From Geojedonia sp051814705 (GTDB taxonomy: Bacteria; Bacteroidota; Bacteroidia; Flavobacteriales; Flavobacteriaceae), in contig JBPWQW010000002.1 of the NCBI GenBank assembly GCA_051814705.1, positions 1-64,000 of the forward strand: 64,000 bases of DNA, written 5' to 3'. Within the stretch, counting starts at the first letter, position 1, and each line of letters opens with the position of its first letter. The translations under genes were made by a program, and so were the position numbers. This document shows, piece by piece, positions 61,915 through 64,000 of this stretch. The notes beneath the pieces are model-generated. The model saw only the letters and a list, made by a program, of their open reading frames with translations, did not search any database and was not told the origin of the DNA.

Positions 61915-62913
61915 ATGTTTATTGTAGAAAATTACGGATTGGCAATCGTTCTTTGCTTTATCACTATGCTTTGTTGGGGCTCTTGGGCCAACACGACCAA
62001 ACTGACTTCCAAAACTTGGAGGTTTGAACTCTTTTATTGGGATTATGGTATCGGAATTTTGATAGCCACCTTAATTCTGGCATTTACCTTGGGAAGTACT
62101 GGAATTGAAGGCCGCTCTTTTATTGCGGATTTCGGCCAAGCCAATTCAGAAAGTTTAACTTCTGCTTTTATAGGAGGCGTAATCTTTAATCTAGCCAACA
62201 TACTATTGGTTGCTGCCATCGCCATAGCTGGTATGTCTGTAGCCTTTCCCGTTGCTATTGGTATCGCTTTAGTTTTGGGTGTTTTGGTAAATTATATCGC
62301 ATTCCCACAAGGAAACCCCATTTACATATTTGGGGGTGTCGCTTTAATTGTTTTGGCAATTTTAATCAACGCCAAAGCCTATGGGAAATTGCAAACAGCT
62401 TCATTGGGAAAAGTTTCCAAAAAAGGCTTAGTTATATCGGTTATTAGTGGCTGTTTGATGGGTTTATTTTACAAATATGTGGCTGGTTCAATGGTAACCG
62501 ATTTTAATATACCAGAAATGGGGAAACTCACTCCATACACAGCATTAGTTGTTTTTGCCGTCGGTGTGGTTGTGAGTAGTTTTATATTTAATACCATACA
62601 AATGAAGCGTCCGTTTGTTGACCTTCCAGTTTCATTTAGTGATTATTTTAAAGGTAAATCGAAAGACCACTTAGTAGGTATTTTAGGTGGCGTGATATGG
62701 AGTATAGGGATGTCCTTAAGTATTATTGCTTCAGGAAAAGCGGGACCAGCTATTTCCTACGGACTTGGACAAGGTGCAACTGTAGTAGCTGCTATTTGGG
62801 GAATTTATGTTTGGAAAGAATTTGACAAAGCACCCTCTGGCACCAAAACCATGTTGAACATCATGTTGCTTTTGTACATCGCTGGGCTTACCATGATTAT
62901 TATCTCTAAATAA
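61915..62913 (+). CDS. GRP/DMT-type sugar transporter
   Basis: A 332-residue, ten-segment membrane protein of the GRP family (ureide permease/glucose uptake-like, drug/metabolite superfamily). TMs start with LCFITMLCWGSWANTTKL, and conserved stretches AGMSVAFPVAIGIALVLGVLVNYIAFPQGNP and GKAGPAISYGLGQGATVVAAIWGIYVWKEF are characteristic. Relatives in Bacteroidota sit beside ribokinase and nucleoside hydrolase genes, so ribose is a plausible cargo. Confidence 0.83.
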   Translation: MFIVENYGLAIVLCFITMLCWGSWANTTKLTSKTWRFELFYWDYGIGILIATLILAFTLGSTGIEGRSFIADFGQANSESLTSAFIGGVIFNLANILLVAAIAIAGMSVAFPVAIGIALVLGVLVNYIAFPQGNPIYIFGGVALIVLAILINAKAYGKLQTASLGKVSKKGLVISVISGCLMGLFYKYVAGSMVTDFNIPEMGKLTPYTALVVFAVGVVVSSFIFNTIQMKRPFVDLPVSFSDYFKGKSKDHLVGILGGVIWSIGMSLSIIASGKAGPAISYGLGQGATVVAAIWGIYVWKEFDKAPSGTKTMLNIMLLLYIAGLTMIIISK

Positions 62914-63011
62914 GTATAGAAGGTAAAAAATCTTTAATTTAGACTGTGAAGCGACCTTATCTTTTGCCTGTTATTTGTAGAGGAAGGTATTTGGATTGAA
63001 AAATAAAAATT

Positions 63012-63830
63012 ATGTCGATGAAAAAATGGATACTGGTTTTTAGCCCCTTGTTATTGGTATTTACGAATAACTGGGCTACTGATTCAAATACATATAGTAA
63101 TAAGATCTTAATGGCTGTTTTTGCGCATTCGGATGATGAACTTATGGTATCGCCAATCTTGAATAAATATGCAGAATTGGGTGTGAAAGTCTATTTGGTG
63201 ACCGTTACAGATGGTTCAAAAGGGGTAACGCCTCATGCCAATATTCCGGCAGGAGACTCGCTAGCAAAAGTACGTGTCGAGGAGACCGCATGCACGGCGA
63301 TAACGCTGGGTATCAACCCTCCTATTCAGCTTGGTTATGAAGACGGGAATCTGGCTTCTATGGAACATCTGTTTTCACTTCACAAACAAATCGACAGTCT
63401 TTTTAATCAATACAAACCCGATGTCGTGATTACTTTTGGTCCTGATGGGAGCTATGGGCATCCCGATCATCGCATGGTCGGTAATGTTGTTACAGAAGTA
63501 GTTCAGGAAGGCAAATATGCGTACCCAAAACAGCTACTCTATATTGGTTTTCCAAATGAAGTAATTGAGTCCTTACCACCCTTGAACACGGAAATTGTAA
63601 ATTGGTATAAGAAGCATTTGCATACCACCCAAAAAGAATTCCTTACTTACAGGATACCTTATTCTGAAGCCAATCTCAAAACGGGTCGGGAAGCTTTAGG
63701 ATGTTGTAAATCCCAATTTACACCTGAAGTGATGGATGAAATTTTTGTGGTTATGGCACAACATAAAGGATTGCTTTATTTTCGTCCTTGGCTCGGATCA
63801 AATACAATTAAGTATGACATTTTTGAATGA
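63012..63830 (+). CDS. Exported PIG-L family deacetylase
   Basis: A 272-residue protein with a signal-type N-terminus (WILVFSPLLLVFTNNWA). The zinc motif reads AHSDDELM at 38-45 with Ser replacing the usual Pro, and GHPDHR occurs near residue 150. It deacetylates an N-acetyl sugar. It lies 98 bases after the transporter and is probably part of the same locus, removing acetyl groups from the released sugar or glycan. The second ATG at 63018 is an alternative start. Confidence 0.8.
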   Translation: MSMKKWILVFSPLLLVFTNNWATDSNTYSNKILMAVFAHSDDELMVSPILNKYAELGVKVYLVTVTDGSKGVTPHANIPAGDSLAKVRVEETACTAITLGINPPIQLGYEDGNLASMEHLFSLHKQIDSLFNQYKPDVVITFGPDGSYGHPDHRMVGNVVTEVVQEGKYAYPKQLLYIGFPNEVIESLPPLNTEIVNWYKKHLHTTQKEFLTYRIPYSEANLKTGREALGCCKSQFTPEVMDEIFVVMAQHKGLLYFRPWLGSNTIKYDIFE

Positions 63831-63945
63831 CAAACGGGTAATTGAGAAGGTATAAATCAGTATCTGAATACATGTTTCATATCAGCGCAATAGAGATTTA
63901 AACTCTTGGAGATTTTAATAAACATAAAACTTGACAACTTATAGC

Positions 63946-64000
63946 ATGCAAATCCATAAAACATTTAGAATTTCCTCATCCATTTTTTTACTGGGATTAT
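63946..64000 (+). CDS. Start of an exported protein, cut by the window end
   Basis: The ATG at 63946 opens a frame (MQIHKTFRISSSIFLLGL) that runs to the last base. The Lys/Arg start and hydrophobic run resemble a signal peptide. Nothing further can be said. It follows the PIG-L gene by 115 bases in the same direction and may belong to the locus. Confidence 0.5.
   Translation, partial: MQIHKTFRISSSIFLLGL

Noticed and set aside
1..64000. Search for CRISPR arrays, insertion sequences, integrases, phage genes and replication origin elements
   Set aside because: No direct-repeat arrays, transposase or integrase motifs were seen, and the tRNA genes show no attached integrase.

Overview
The window is a 64 kb stretch of AT-rich chromosome from a member of the Bacteroidota, most likely a marine-type Flavobacteriaceae. 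The evidence is a type IX secretion sorting domain, a SusC/SusD pair, DUF4290, DUF2911 and DUF493 proteins, a CcsBA fusion, a bacillithiol BshB1, group III truncated haemoglobin, promoters of the Bacteroidota form (TTG then TAnnTTTG), and start sites without clear Shine-Dalgarno sequences. No insertion sequence, prophage, integrase or CRISPR array is visible.

Layout. 1-3.4 kb: a partial HYR-domain surface protein, a T9SS-sorted protein and tRNA-Met with a decayed tRNA copy in its leader. 3.5-11.8 kb: housekeeping genes (START-like protein, class IV aminotransferase, YqgE, HU, fmt, recQ, a P-loop ATPase, DUF493, DUF4290, murA). 11.8-17.3 kb: a PIG-L deacetylase, thioesterase, secreted M20 hydrolase, fatty acid desaturase and a CFA-synthase-like methyltransferase, so part of this block is lipid modification. 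17.6-22.6 kb: NDH-2, NhaD and a VIT1/CCC1 transporter in one direction, facing an APC permease. 22.7-24.4 kb: DUF1003 and DUF2911 proteins. 24.5-29.8 kb: an operon of a large PIG-L protein, a 37-residue membrane peptide, an SSS symporter and a Gfo/Idh oxidoreductase. 29.8-33.8 kb: MscS, Maf, UbiA-type prenyltransferase, KdsC-like phosphatase, DUF2520 protein and a His-rich lipoprotein. 34-38.7 kb: a Crp/Fnr regulator divergent from a membrane protein and globin pair, then CcsBA. 38.7-49.3 kb: trans-sulfuration enzyme, TMEM175, bshB1, tRNA-His, two M28 peptidases, DUF3108, a D-threonine-aldolase-like enzyme and a GltS-like flavoprotein.

49.8-63.8 kb is a polysaccharide-utilisation-type locus: SusC, SusD with an inserted carbohydrate-binding-like domain, a secreted nucleoside hydrolase, a GH106-like glycosidase, an unrecognised 443-residue lipoprotein, ribokinase, a GRP-type sugar transporter and a PIG-L deacetylase. 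The gene set points to uptake and breakdown of a ribose- or nucleoside-containing substrate and recalls the ribose (rus) locus of Bacteroides thetaiotaomicron, but with different enzymes. This is the most interesting system here.

Other points worth a second look: an 18-bp perfect FNR-like palindrome between the Crp/Fnr gene and the globin operon, a likely frameshift near 38,770, a desaturase whose coding sequence appears to start upstream of any standard start codon, and a MurA carrying Asp at the fosfomycin-target position.
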